From positions 62,001 to 126,000 of the forward strand of contig NZ_FOLQ01000006.1 of assembly GCF_900112365.1 (NCBI RefSeq): 64,000 nt of DNA, given 5' to 3'. The translations under genes and the position numbers were made by a program. Positions 25,127-34,184 of this stretch are shown here, piece by piece. A model generated the notes under the pieces. The model was given only the letters and a program-made list of their open reading frames with translations. It had not been told where the DNA came from and ran no database searches. The stretch's first letter is position 1, and each line of letters starts with the position of its first letter. This DNA is from Spirosoma endophyticum (lineage in GTDB: Bacteria > Bacteroidota > Bacteroidia > Cytophagales > Spirosomataceae).

Positions 25127-25163
25127 GAAGCCGTGCCACGGTTTGTTATCGTGGTACGGCTTC
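25127..25163. terminator. Bidirectional terminator after nagA
   Basis: GAAGCCGTGCCACG pairs with CGTGGTACGGCTTC (one G-T wobble) around a 9-base loop, between two convergent genes. Confidence 0.8.
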
Positions 25164-25192
25164 AGACAGAACTCTTGGTACAATGACAGAAC

Positions 25193-26617
25193 TCAGCGCG
25201 CGCCTTTGGCCATCGCTTTCTCGTAGTTCTGGTTAAGCGTTTCAATGAACTTACCCGTTACCCAGCTAATATCTGAATCCCGGATAAACACAAACCGCTT
25301 GGGTATCGACGTATTGGAATAAGCCTTGAAAACAGATTCTAACAGTAAAGCACCCGCAATAAGCTGTTTTTCGTTGAACTGATTCTGCGCATTGGTAAGG
25401 TCTGTTTCCGCTTTTTTCCGCACGACCGGGTCCATCAGATCGGTTAGATCCGGGTGAATCAGGCTCTGATAATCGGTCTTCGCCAACCGGGAAAACCGCT
25501 CGACATCGCTCATCGTCAGCGGCACGGCGGTCATTCCGGCTTTTTCAGGGTGCAGGTACACCGTCATTGCCCAGGCAATGCCCCCGCCCAAAGCAACCGT
25601 TTTGCGCTGGTGTAAGCCAGGACTAGCTGTATTGAACTCAACATTTAGCGTCGTATCGGCGATCATTTTGATAACTCTTTGCGCTTCCTCTTTGTAGGCA
25701 TCAATTGATAACGACCGATTATTATCGATCAGATTAGCCAGCGTTTTTGTTCCAAACGGCAGACTCACTGGATGAAACTGACGATCCGAATCATAATAGC
25801 CTCCCTTTGTGTTACCGCTACCGATGTCGATACAGGAAGTTGTTGTCCATAACTTACGGGGAACGGAGCCAACCAGAAACAATTCGGCCTCGCGGGCGGC
25901 CGTCAACGTAGTATCGATGGCAAGCGACGAACTGTCGGGTGAATTAGCCGCCACAAGCGTCGAAAATAGCTCATATAATTTTCGCTTTCTGGCCGGTGTT
26001 TTGCCCAATGTTTCGTTGACTCCACTACTAAAGGCCATATAAACGTGGTCGGCAGGAATCTTGTAATACCGGATCGAATCCAGGTAGGTTTTGAGCACTT
26101 CCTGTCCCGTTTGAAACGATTGCGGGGTTCCTGAAACTAACGTTACGTTGGGAGCTACCGGCTTGACTTTGACATCCTTGCTATAGAAGCCGTTTTCGAA
26201 CGACGTACGAAAAATAGCCAGTTTCACCCCCGACGCACCAATGTCAATACCGGCATACAGATCCTTACTGGACGTTTCCCCGATCAGCTGACGCATGGCG
26301 GTTTCACTGGCACTAAAGTTTAATTTCTGATACAATTGATGGGCTTTCTGAAAATAGCGCAGAGACGCCTGGCTATTCTCCTGCTCGCTGTAGGCAAATC
26401 CTAAATTCTCGTAGGCCACGGCTTCCATGTAGGTGTCTTTAGCCTGCACGGCGGGCAAGGCCCTTAATAGCAAAGCGATTGCCTGCTGCGGCCGATCAAC
26501 CATTCGTAACGTATTGCCCAATTTAATGAAATGCATGGCTTCCTCAGCGTTACGAGCGTTTTGCGCACGAGCCGAAATAACCCAAATCATCCCTAATGTC
26601 AAGAAGAGGTATTTCAT
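25193..26617 (-). CDS. Exported TPR protein with an ASKHA (Ppx/GppA-like) domain
   Basis: A 474-residue protein with a signal peptide (MIWVISARAQN, cleavage about residue 19). Two to three tetratricopeptide repeats follow (about 24-110; YENLGFAYSEQENSQASLRYFQKA is the clearest). From about 118 to the end it has the actin/Hsp70/sugar kinase fold: phosphate-1 motif LYAGIDIGASGVKLAIF, phosphate-2 motif CIDIGSGNTKGGYY, and the adenosine motif VALGGGIAWA. The spacing and the Glu-containing EAELFLVG stretch resemble exopolyphosphatase/guanosine pentaphosphatase. An ATPase or phosphatase of this fold in the periplasm is unusual because there is no ATP there. A polyphosphate or other phosphate substrate is a possible answer. 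It stands alone after the nagA terminator. Confidence 0.75.
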   Translation of the reverse strand: MKYLFLTLGMIWVISARAQNARNAEEAMHFIKLGNTLRMVDRPQQAIALLLRALPAVQAKDTYMEAVAYENLGFAYSEQENSQASLRYFQKAHQLYQKLNFSASETAMRQLIGETSSKDLYAGIDIGASGVKLAIFRTSFENGFYSKDVKVKPVAPNVTLVSGTPQSFQTGQEVLKTYLDSIRYYKIPADHVYMAFSSGVNETLGKTPARKRKLYELFSTLVAANSPDSSSLAIDTTLTAAREAELFLVGSVPRKLWTTTSCIDIGSGNTKGGYYDSDRQFHPVSLPFGTKTLANLIDNNRSLSIDAYKEEAQRVIKMIADTTLNVEFNTASPGLHQRKTVALGGGIAWAMTVYLHPEKAGMTAVPLTMSDVERFSRLAKTDYQSLIHPDLTDLMDPVVRKKAETDLTNAQNQFNEKQLIAGALLLESVFKAYSNTSIPKRFVFIRDSDISWVTGKFIETLNQNYEKAMAKGAR

Positions 26618-27521
26618 AGACTAGTAGATTGCTGTATTGTTTATGGATAAGACTACTTAGTATAAAGATCAACTGCCAAGTTAAAACCAATCCCTGTAAC
26701 TTCCTGCTTACCGACGAACTAAACTACCCGACTAACCAAATAACTACTCACGAGTTCATGCGGAATCCCAGGAGAAAAGTACTCAAAAAATTAACTAGTG
26801 GTCGCTTGTGTCATCAATACAGGCTTACCAGAAAGACATATATTGTATTATTCTAGCAATTAGATATTATATTTTGCTTATTTATTTGTTAACACAATTA
26901 TAATTGGCATATTTGACAAAGTACAACAAGAAAAACTCTCACCTTGTGCGCACAAATGGTAATGGAGGGTATATCTATTCATGAATTTTATGGCTAATCA
27001 ACCGGCATTAATAGATTAGTCACAAACGTATTATAAACATAATTTCTAGGTATCTGATGCAGGTCTACCAAATCGACCTTAGGTAGTTTTTTGCCCAAAT
27101 TTTCCCATTATCCATACGTAAAAATTCACCTTGCTAACAACCTGAAACGCCATGAAACATGTAGTGCGTATTCAAATTGCTGGAAATTCAGTGTCAAGGA
27201 GGTATTCGCCCGGCATTATGTTTTATACATCTCCTACCTGCCCGACAACCAACAACTACAGCGGGCGCCCTGCCTCAGAACGTCAACAGAATTGGCACCG
27301 TAACGAGTCTACGACACAACCAATCAGTTCAACTTAACAGGGCTGAACCTGGCTCAACTCTCTCATTTCTTCCCACAAGGTGTTTTTTCCCAGTCTTTCG
27401 AGAGGGCGTTTCTCAGGATATTATCGATCAAAATAGAGCTTAGGCAATCACCTGATCCGATTGCAGAGTACCTGCAATGAGTACTTAAACATGAGTTTTC
27501 CAACTTAATTCTCCCATAATC
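26618..27521. other. Roughly 900-base gap upstream of the TonB receptor
   Basis: No credible gene. The first half is strongly AT-rich; the second half, about 27090-27480, has more ordinary composition and several short open frames broken by stops. In one frame a stretch after a stop at 27301 reads NQFNLTGLNLAQLSHFFPQG, which could be a decayed coding remnant. No clear terminator or -7 box was found. The 3' part may be a long leader of the receptor mRNA. Confidence 0.45.
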
Positions 27522-30476
27522 ATGAAAAGAAAGTTACGTAAACATAATGTCATTCCGGTAGTGATGCTGCTGTTTGCTCTCGTCATCATAAGCTCCACGA
27601 CCGCCTGGGCTCAATCCAGGAAAATAACCGGGAAAGTTTACACCAGCATTACGTCCGAAGCCCTCCAGGGCGTTAATGTTCTGGTCAAAGGCAATTCAAA
27701 AAAGGGTGCGACCACGGATAATAAGGGCATTTTCTCGCTGGAAGCTGAGCCAAACGATGTGCTGGTGATTAGCTTCATCGGGTTTAAAGCGCAGGAAATA
27801 AAAGTAGGCGACCGCACCTCGTTTGACATTCCGTTGGAAGAAAATGTGAATGAACTGACCGAATTGATTGTGACCGGAACCCGCAATGTTGGGCGCACCA
27901 TCATTGAATCGCCGGTTCCAGTCGATGTTATTTCGATCAAGGATATAATGGGCAGTCTTCCTCAAATGGATCTGGCGCAGATGCTGGCGTTTGTTGCGCC
28001 CAGCTTCAATGCTGTTCGGTCGCAGGGAGGAGATTTGAACTCCCACGTCGATCCGGTTCAGCTACGGAACATGGCGCCGAATCAGATTCTGGTTCTGGTG
28101 AATGGAAAGCGACGCCATACGTCGGCCCTGCTCATCACCGAAACAGCGGTTGGTAGCCCTTCTACCACCGTTGATTTGATGACCATTCCCGTTTCGGCGA
28201 TTGATCGGGTCGAGATTCTCCGCGATGGTGCTGCTGCTCAGTATGGTTCAGATGCTGTGGCCGGCGTTGTGAACATCATTCTGAAAAAAGGAACGAATAA
28301 ACTGACGGCCAGCCTCACGGGCGGAGGCTATGCCAATACAGGCGGACAAGCCGGAGCGCTGACCAAATCGGGAAAACCGGATGGCTTCAATTATCAGTTC
28401 GACGCCAACTATGGCTTTAAACTGAGCGACAAAGGCTACATTAACATTTCGGGCCAGATCACCCAACGGCGCCCAACGCTACGTCCGTTTGTGAATGACT
28501 GGGGCTTTTTTGACAATACGTACCTGAATAACCTCAGAACCGACAAGGCGGGGAATCCAGTGATCACAAATCCTGAATTAATCAACGCGCAGGTTGCCGG
28601 TAATACGTCGCTGATGACTTCGCTGAAAACCGAAGATGGTCTGATGAGTGCCCGCGGATTAACGAAGGCTGATTTCGCCGTATACGCCGGTATGCCCGCT
28701 ATTACGCTGGGTAGCACATTTTACAACGCGGGTTATGAAATAAACCCCACCACAACGATCTACAGTTTTGGCGGAGCTTCGTACAAGTATCTGGAAGGTT
28801 TCTCCTGCTATTTCCGCCGACCCGCGCAGACGGACCGGTTTAACTACCTCCTTTATCCCAACGGATTCCGGCCACAGATGACCTCCAATACGTCGGATAT
28901 TTCGAACACGGTGGGTATTAAAAGCAAGATTGGCAACTTCAGCGTTGACTTCAGCAATACGTTCGGGAAAAACACGATGCGCCTGGGTATGGTCAACACG
29001 TTCAATGCCTCGCTGGGCTCCAATTCGCCGGTAAACATGAATCTGGGTACGCACCAGTTCTCGCAGAACTCGACCAACCTCGATTTCTCCCGTTATTTCA
29101 AAGAGGTGATGAATGGCCTGAACATCGCCTTTGGCGCTGAAATGCGCGTAGAGAATTACCAAATCATTAAAGGTCAGGAAGAAAGTTATAGCTACGGAAC
29201 AGCGGGTATTCTTACAGTAGGCAAAGACGGGCTGCTGGTTGGTCCGGATGGCAAGCCGCTGGAAGATGCGAGCAGTGCACCCATTGTTGATGCCAACGGC
29301 AACCCCTTGTCGGTTTATGCTGGCCAGCAAGTGACGGTTAAGTCGTTGTCCTCAAACTGCCAGTGCTTCGCTGGTTTTGGTCCTAAGAACGAACGAAATG
29401 AGTTCCGAACAACGATGGCGGCCTATCTGGACGCCGAACTGGAACTAACGCGAAAATTCTTGCTGGCCGGTGCTTTCCGGCTGGAAAACTATTCTGATTT
29501 CGGTGGTGTAACGATCGCCAAACTGGCGGCCCGGTATTCCATCACTAAAACGCTGTCGCTACGTGGATCGTTTGCTACCGGCTTCCGCGCCCCTTCGTTG
29601 CAGGAGTTAAATTATACGCACACAGCCACGGCTTTCGTGCCCGATGCGAACGGCATTCCACAACCGCTGGACGTAACGACCTATCCAACCAATAGCACGG
29701 CTGCCCGCGTATTAGGCATTAAAGGATTGAAGCAGGAGCAATCCCGCACCTATGGTTTTGGCCTTACGTTCCAGCCTACTCAGGGCCTGGAAGTAACCCT
29801 GGATGCGTATCAGATTGATGTTGACAACCGTATTTTCAGAACCAGCTATTTCAACGCATCGGAAGTTGGCAATAATTACGGCGAAGTAATTGGGGATGGG
29901 GAAGCTCAGTTCTTCGTCAACGGGGCCGATGTACGGTCTAAAGGGCTGGAGGCCGTTGGTAATTACACGCTCAACCTGAAAGGGGGACAAAGCCTTACGT
30001 TCAGCCTTGCTGCCATTTTCAGTAAGAACACGGTCCTCAACCGAAAAACGCTGAACCTGAACGTAGCGAATCTTTCTGCCGAGCAGGTCGTAGGCAAATA
30101 CCTCAGCCGCGATGTAGTGGGGCAGTTTGAAACAGGAACGCCCCGAACTAAACTGATTGGTTCCATGGCCTACCGTATCAATAAATTTAATGCCATGCTG
30201 CGAGGTACGTATTATGGGTCAGTTACAGAACGGTCTGTATCTGCTGATAACGATGGAAACTTTTACGACCAGACGTTCTCCCCCCAAGCCATTTTTGACT
30301 TAAGCGTTGGCTATGACCTGAATCGTAGTGTGAAGTTCTCCATTGGCGGCAGCAACATCTTCGATAAATACCCTCAAATACTCCGGTCTGAGAATCAGGG
30401 CTTCTACCTGTATTCCAATAATCAGCAAGGTTCCAACGGTGCCTATTATTATGGCCGTGTGATGTTCAACTTCTAA
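27522..30476 (+). CDS. TonB-dependent receptor
   Basis: A 984-residue outer-membrane active transporter energised by TonB. The signal peptide ends in AWAQS (about 31). A CarboxypepD_reg-like domain follows (ITGKVYTSITSEALQGVNVLVKG, about 35-110). A plug domain carries ILVLVNGKRRHTSALL and the classical VEILRDGAAAQYGSDAVAGVVNIILKK. The 22-strand barrel follows, closing with IFDKYP and a C-terminal Phe (MFNF). It belongs to the siderophore/vitamin-type receptors rather than to SusC. A rare CxC pair (SNCQCFAG, about residue 616) lies in an extracellular-loop region. A lipoprotein gene follows after 14 bases. Substrate unknown. Confidence 0.93.
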   Translation: MKRKLRKHNVIPVVMLLFALVIISSTTAWAQSRKITGKVYTSITSEALQGVNVLVKGNSKKGATTDNKGIFSLEAEPNDVLVISFIGFKAQEIKVGDRTSFDIPLEENVNELTELIVTGTRNVGRTIIESPVPVDVISIKDIMGSLPQMDLAQMLAFVAPSFNAVRSQGGDLNSHVDPVQLRNMAPNQILVLVNGKRRHTSALLITETAVGSPSTTVDLMTIPVSAIDRVEILRDGAAAQYGSDAVAGVVNIILKKGTNKLTASLTGGGYANTGGQAGALTKSGKPDGFNYQFDANYGFKLSDKGYINISGQITQRRPTLRPFVNDWGFFDNTYLNNLRTDKAGNPVITNPELINAQVAGNTSLMTSLKTEDGLMSARGLTKADFAVYAGMPAITLGSTFYNAGYEINPTTTIYSFGGASYKYLEGFSCYFRRPAQTDRFNYLLYPNGFRPQMTSNTSDISNTVGIKSKIGNFSVDFSNTFGKNTMRLGMVNTFNASLGSNSPVNMNLGTHQFSQNSTNLDFSRYFKEVMNGLNIAFGAEMRVENYQIIKGQEESYSYGTAGILTVGKDGLLVGPDGKPLEDASSAPIVDANGNPLSVYAGQQVTVKSLSSNCQCFAGFGPKNERNEFRTTMAAYLDAELELTRKFLLAGAFRLENYSDFGGVTIAKLAARYSITKTLSLRGSFATGFRAPSLQELNYTHTATAFVPDANGIPQPLDVTTYPTNSTAARVLGIKGLKQEQSRTYGFGLTFQPTQGLEVTLDAYQIDVDNRIFRTSYFNASEVGNNYGEVIGDGEAQFFVNGADVRSKGLEAVGNYTLNLKGGQSLTFSLAAIFSKNTVLNRKTLNLNVANLSAEQVVGKYLSRDVVGQFETGTPRTKLIGSMAYRINKFNAMLRGTYYGSVTERSVSADNDGNFYDQTFSPQAIFDLSVGYDLNRSVKFSIGGSNIFDKYPQILRSENQGFYLYSNNQQGSNGAYYYGRVMFNF

Positions 30477-30490
30477 TTGCTACCCAAGCT

Positions 30491-31000
30491 ATGAACCGAT
30501 ATTTCAATAAACGAAGCATTATCCCTGTAGTGGGCCTTTTTCTGTCTATGCTCGCATTCCTTAGTTCGTGCGAACAGCAACAATATGAGCCAAATTTAAG
30601 CGTAGCGCAAGGCGGTGGTACGGTAACGACCTATAAATCGTATACCCTAACGTCGGCAGCCGGATCGGCTGCTTACGGGCGAGTAGTGTTCTATAAGTAT
30701 AGCTCCTCGGTTACGTTGGTCGAGATGGCTCTCTACAAAACAACAACCGGAACGACCTATGCGTCATCTATTTATCCGGGTAAACTTTCCGACAATTCCA
30801 CCACGGCGCTGAAACAGCTTGATGCCATCAGTGGGACTACCGGCGAGTTTGCGACGAACAAGTATTTCACGGTCAATGAAGCTGGTTTCTACGACAAGCT
30901 GGCTACCTATAGTGCCAACGTCAAGATTATGTCAGGCACAACGTTGGTAGCGAGTGGAAATATTGGAGCCAACGCGACACCCGTTGCCCAGTCGCAGTAG
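30491..31000 (+). CDS. Lipoprotein downstream of the TonB receptor
   Basis: A 169-residue lipoprotein with an LSSC lipobox (Cys27). The mature part is Ser/Thr/Ala/Gly-rich with regularly alternating strands (VVFYKYSSSVTLVEMALYKT, KIMSGTTLVASGNIG), so it is probably a beta-sandwich at the cell surface. I cannot name a family. It lies 14 bases after the receptor and before a terminator, so both form one unit. Surface lipoproteins next to TonB receptors usually capture the ligand for the barrel, as SusD or HmuY do; this one is neither by sequence, but the role is a reasonable inference. Confidence 0.75.
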   Translation: MNRYFNKRSIIPVVGLFLSMLAFLSSCEQQQYEPNLSVAQGGGTVTTYKSYTLTSAAGSAAYGRVVFYKYSSSVTLVEMALYKTTTGTTYASSIYPGKLSDNSTTALKQLDAISGTTGEFATNKYFTVNEAGFYDKLATYSANVKIMSGTTLVASGNIGANATPVAQSQ

Positions 31001-31020
31001 GTCTCGCTTAATATAATGCG

Positions 31021-31062
31021 TATAAAAATAGCCCCGGATTAACCTCCAGGGCTATTTTTATA
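31021..31062. terminator. Bidirectional terminator overlapping the ribD stop
   Basis: TATAAAAATAGCCC pairs with GGGCTATTTTTATA around a 14-base loop. The right half lies inside ribD and encodes its last eight residues, so the hairpin is partly coding. Confidence 0.8.
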
Positions 31063-32103
31063 AACCGACAGTTCGTCCTCGCCCACCATTTCCCGGCTTG
31101 CTAACGTACCGCGCACGCTGGGCGCTTCTACCGCATCGGTGAACCGACCCTTGTCCAGCATCGTCTGACTGCGAAATACCCGCATCTCATCCCAAAGACC
31201 AGCATCCATAAACGATTGAAGCAACGTAGCACCGCCCTCAACAAGCACCGACTGGATATTACGTTGATGAAGGTCAGTCAACAACTGATTGAGAAACGGT
31301 CCGGCACTCCGGGTAACGAAAGAGCGAAAAATATTGGGACGATCGGCTAGGTTCTCATTATCAATCTGGTGATAAACAATAGTCGGTTGAGAGCCATCGA
31401 ACAGATTTAGGTTTTGATCAAGAGAAAGTTGGTTATCGATAACTATACGTACTGGATTTTTACCCGGCCATCGTCGCGTATTCAGGCTAGGATTGTCATT
31501 GCGAGCCGTGTTGGTACCCACCATAATGGCATCTTCTTCACTGCGCCACCGATGGACCAATCGATGCGATAGATCACCACTTATTTTTACGGGCTTCCCT
31601 CCTACTGCGCCAATAAATCCATCGGTGGTTTCAGCCCATTTCAGGATAATGTACGGTCGTTTTTTCTCAAAAAATGTAAAAAAACGAGCATTCAATTCGC
31701 GGCCTTCGGGAGCTAAAACGCCCGTTTCTACCGCAATGCCAGCGGCTCGCAGTTTATTAAATCCCCGGCCCGATACGAGTGGATTTGGGTCGTCGTTGCA
31801 GCAAATAACCCGCCCAATTTTCTTTTCGATGAGCAAATCGGCGCAGGGTGGCTGTTTGCCATAATGCGAACAGGGTTCGAGTGTTACGTAGGCTGTGCTT
31901 TCGGGCAGCAGATGCATATCGTCGGGACGAACCGAAAAAATGGCGTTACGTTCAGCATGGGCTTCGCCATACCGCTGATGCCAACCCTCACCAATGATAC
32001 GTTCGCCGTGAACAATGACACAGCCGACCATTGGATTCGGACTAACATGGCCCCGACCAAGCGTAGCCAGTTCGAGCGCGCGAAGCATGAAGATTTCGTT
32101 CAT
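31039..32103 (-). CDS. ribD: Bifunctional diaminohydroxyphosphoribosylaminopyrimidine deaminase / 5-amino-6-(5-phosphoribosylamino)uracil reductase
   Basis: RibD carries out two steps of riboflavin synthesis: deamination of the pyrimidine and reduction of the ribose. The 354-residue protein has the zinc deaminase domain first: His49 and Glu51 in HAERNA, Cys78 and Cys87 in PCSHYGKQPPC. The reductase domain runs from about 150, with LKWAETTDGFIG, the NADPH-binding region AIMVGTNTARNDNPSLNTR and SVLVEGGATLLQSF. Length is normal. It is divergent from prmC, an arrangement common in Bacteroidota, and there are no other rib genes nearby. Confidence 0.95.
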   Translation of the reverse strand: MNEIFMLRALELATLGRGHVSPNPMVGCVIVHGERIIGEGWHQRYGEAHAERNAIFSVRPDDMHLLPESTAYVTLEPCSHYGKQPPCADLLIEKKIGRVICCNDDPNPLVSGRGFNKLRAAGIAVETGVLAPEGRELNARFFTFFEKKRPYIILKWAETTDGFIGAVGGKPVKISGDLSHRLVHRWRSEEDAIMVGTNTARNDNPSLNTRRWPGKNPVRIVIDNQLSLDQNLNLFDGSQPTIVYHQIDNENLADRPNIFRSFVTRSAGPFLNQLLTDLHQRNIQSVLVEGGATLLQSFMDAGLWDEMRVFRSQTMLDKGRFTDAVEAPSVRGTLASREMVGEDELSVYKNSPGG

Positions 32104-32210
32104 TGTTTGCGATTAGTGATGTCTCATTAACAGGATTCAATTTATGGTTTCCAGTATTTCACCACGACGATTCGCCGTAAACCAAACACCATAAACCGTG
32201 AAAACTTCCC

Positions 32211-32218
32211 TATTTTTG
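32211..32218 (+). promoter_or_regulatory. Candidate Bacteroidota -7 box of prmC
   Basis: TATTTTTG fits TAnnTTTG and lies 23 bases before the prmC start, leaving a very short leader. No -33 element is obvious. Confidence 0.4.
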
Positions 32219-32241
32219 GCAAAATTACTCGACAGAACCCA

Positions 32242-33090
32242 ATGGCCACCGCCAAGCCTCTATACGAACGACTTAGTAAGAATATTACAGCTTATCCATC
32301 CGAAGAAGCGCGGGAGATGGCGTTTATGCTGCTCGACCATTATTTTGGGCTCCGCAAGACGGATGTTCTTACCGATAAACCGCTGCCACCCAATCGAACC
32401 GAACCGGACTGGTTTAAAATCCTGGAACGACTCAATCGCCAGGAACCTATCCAGCACGTCATTGGCACGACGATTTTCTGTGGGTTAGAGTTCGAGGTAT
32501 CGCCCGACGTATTGATTCCCCGGCCCGAAACCGAAGATTTGGTGCGGCTTATCATGCACGATTTTGCCGACCGCACCGATGACGTTCCCATTGTAGACAT
32601 CGGCACGGGCAGCGGTTGCATCGCTATCACACTGGCCCGGTTCCTGCCGCAATCCGTTGTGACGGGTTGGGATGTGTCGGATAAAGCTCTCGCGCTGGCG
32701 CAGCACAATAACGAAAACCTCAACGCCGACGTTACGTTCGAGATTCAGGATATTCTGAACGTACCCCCCGATTTTAGTCGCCGGTTTGATTGCGTTGTGA
32801 GTAATCCACCTTACGTAACGCGTTCCGAAGCGGCCGACATGAACCGGAACGTGTTGGACTACGAACCGGGTCTGGCGCTGTTTGTGGAAGACAACGATCC
32901 GCTGGTTTTTTACAAAGCCGTTGCTGATTTCTGCGTTCGCCACCTGACAAAAGATGGTGCCTGCTACGTTGAAATAAACGAGCGGTTTGGCGAGGCAACC
33001 CGGCAAGTTTTTGCCGACAGGGGTTTCTCCAATATTCAGGTTTATAAAGATATTCATGGCAAAGACCGAAGCATTCGGGCGACGTTTTAA
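32242..33090 (+). CDS. prmC: Peptide chain release factor N5-glutamine methyltransferase
   Basis: PrmC (HemK) methylates the glutamine of the GGQ motif in release factors, using S-adenosylmethionine. The 282-residue protein has an N-terminal helical domain, then the linker motif DVLIPRPETEDLV. SAM-binding VDIGTGSGCIAITLA is at about 115-129, and the catalytic SNPPYV near residue 190 grips the glutamine amide. Length and motifs are canonical. It is divergent from ribD with a 138-base gap containing a candidate promoter. It is followed by an intergenic palindrome and moxR. Confidence 0.95.
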   Translation: MATAKPLYERLSKNITAYPSEEAREMAFMLLDHYFGLRKTDVLTDKPLPPNRTEPDWFKILERLNRQEPIQHVIGTTIFCGLEFEVSPDVLIPRPETEDLVRLIMHDFADRTDDVPIVDIGTGSGCIAITLARFLPQSVVTGWDVSDKALALAQHNNENLNADVTFEIQDILNVPPDFSRRFDCVVSNPPYVTRSEAADMNRNVLDYEPGLALFVEDNDPLVFYKAVADFCVRHLTKDGACYVEINERFGEATRQVFADRGFSNIQVYKDIHGKDRSIRATF

Positions 33091-33094
33091 AAAG

Positions 33095-33174
33095 AGTCGA
33101 TAGTCAATAGTGGTCAGTCGCTAGTAAACTAGTTGCTATCTATGCTGACGATTAATGACTATTGACCGACGACT
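33095..33174. repeat. Intergenic imperfect palindrome, 'AGTC' type
   Basis: Arms AGTCGATAGTCAATAGT (33095-33111) and ACTATTGACCGACGACT (33158-33174) pair with three mismatches and enclose further small inverted repeats. It fills the prmC-moxR gap and resembles the palindromes at 36276-36353 and 42847-42917. Confidence 0.6.
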
Positions 33175-33179
33175 ACTTT

Positions 33180-34154
33180 ATGCAGCCAACCACCTCGTTT
33201 ACGTATCATACAAAAATCCGCGAAGTATTCAGTGAGATGAGCCAGGTTGTGGTCGGGCAGGAACGGCTGCTTAACCGCTTGCTCATTGGGCTGTTTACGG
33301 GTGGTCATATTCTGCTGGAAGGCGTCCCGGGGCTAGCCAAAACATTGACGATCAATACGCTGGCCAAAGTGCTGGAATTAGATTTTCAGCGCATCCAGTT
33401 CACACCCGATCTGTTGCCCGCCGACCTGATTGGGACCATGATTTTCAATCAGAAAACGGCCGAGTTTGAGGTAAAGCAGGGGCCGATTTTCGCCAATCTG
33501 ATTCTGGCCGATGAAATCAATCGTTCACCCGCCAAAGTGCAGTCGGCCTTGCTCGAAGCCATGCAGGAAAAGCAGGTAACCATTGGAGAGGAAACGTTCG
33601 TACTGGATCGACCGTTTCTGGTGTTGGCGACCCAAAACCCCGTAGAGCAGGAAGGTACGTATCCGTTGCCCGAAGCGCAGGTCGACCGGTTTATGATGAA
33701 AGTTTTCGTCGATTATTTGAGTAAAGACGACGAACTGGAAGTCATGCGCCGGATGTCGAACATGAACTTCAATTACGAAGTGCAACCGGTTTTGGGCAAG
33801 GAAGAACTGGTTGCTATTCGCGACGAAATCAACGGAATCACGATCTCGGAAACACTCGAACGGTACATTATTGAACTGGTATTCGCCACCCGCCGACCGC
33901 TGGAATATAACCTTCGCGACGAAGCCCGCTATATTCAATTTGGCGTATCGCCCCGCGCCAGTATCAACCTCAACCTGGCCGCTAAAGCGCTCGCCTACTT
34001 CGACCGACGCGACTACGTATTGCCTGAGGATATTAAAGAAGTAGCCCCAGACGTATTCAACCACCGGATTATGCTCAACTACGAGGCCGAAGCCGATGGC
34101 ATAACGACCTTGCAGGTGATTGACTCGATTTTGCGAAAAGTGGCGATTGGGTAA
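33180..34154 (+). CDS. MoxR-family AAA+ ATPase
   Basis: A 324-residue cytoplasmic AAA+ chaperone of the MoxR family, which helps assemble or activate other protein complexes. Walker A is GVPGLAKT (about 50-57), Walker B LILADEINRSP, sensor-1 ATQNPVEQEGTYPLPEAQ, followed by the lid domain with RDEARYIQFGVSPRASI (sensor 2). The ATG at 33180 is preferred; a TTG at 33162 lies inside the palindrome. The usual partners, a DUF58 protein and VWA-domain BatA/BatB proteins, are absent, and the next gene is msrB. A solitary MoxR copy is less typical. Confidence 0.92.
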   Translation: MQPTTSFTYHTKIREVFSEMSQVVVGQERLLNRLLIGLFTGGHILLEGVPGLAKTLTINTLAKVLELDFQRIQFTPDLLPADLIGTMIFNQKTAEFEVKQGPIFANLILADEINRSPAKVQSALLEAMQEKQVTIGEETFVLDRPFLVLATQNPVEQEGTYPLPEAQVDRFMMKVFVDYLSKDDELEVMRRMSNMNFNYEVQPVLGKEELVAIRDEINGITISETLERYIIELVFATRRPLEYNLRDEARYIQFGVSPRASINLNLAAKALAYFDRRDYVLPEDIKEVAPDVFNHRIMLNYEAEADGITTLQVIDSILRKVAIG

Positions 34155-34184
34155 TTAATTTCGTCGCTTCGGTGTTTTTTAGGT

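Noticed and set aside
26629..26856. Small open frame of 75 codons in the gap before the TonB receptor
   Set aside because: AT-driven composition, no recognisable domain, no ribosome binding site and no neighbour logic.
28659..29330. Open frame of 223 codons on the minus strand inside the TonB receptor
   Set aside because: It is antisense to an unmistakable receptor gene and arises from its codon usage.
33162..33179. TTG start of moxR at 33162
   Set aside because: It lies inside the palindrome, and an ATG follows 18 bases later with normal family length.
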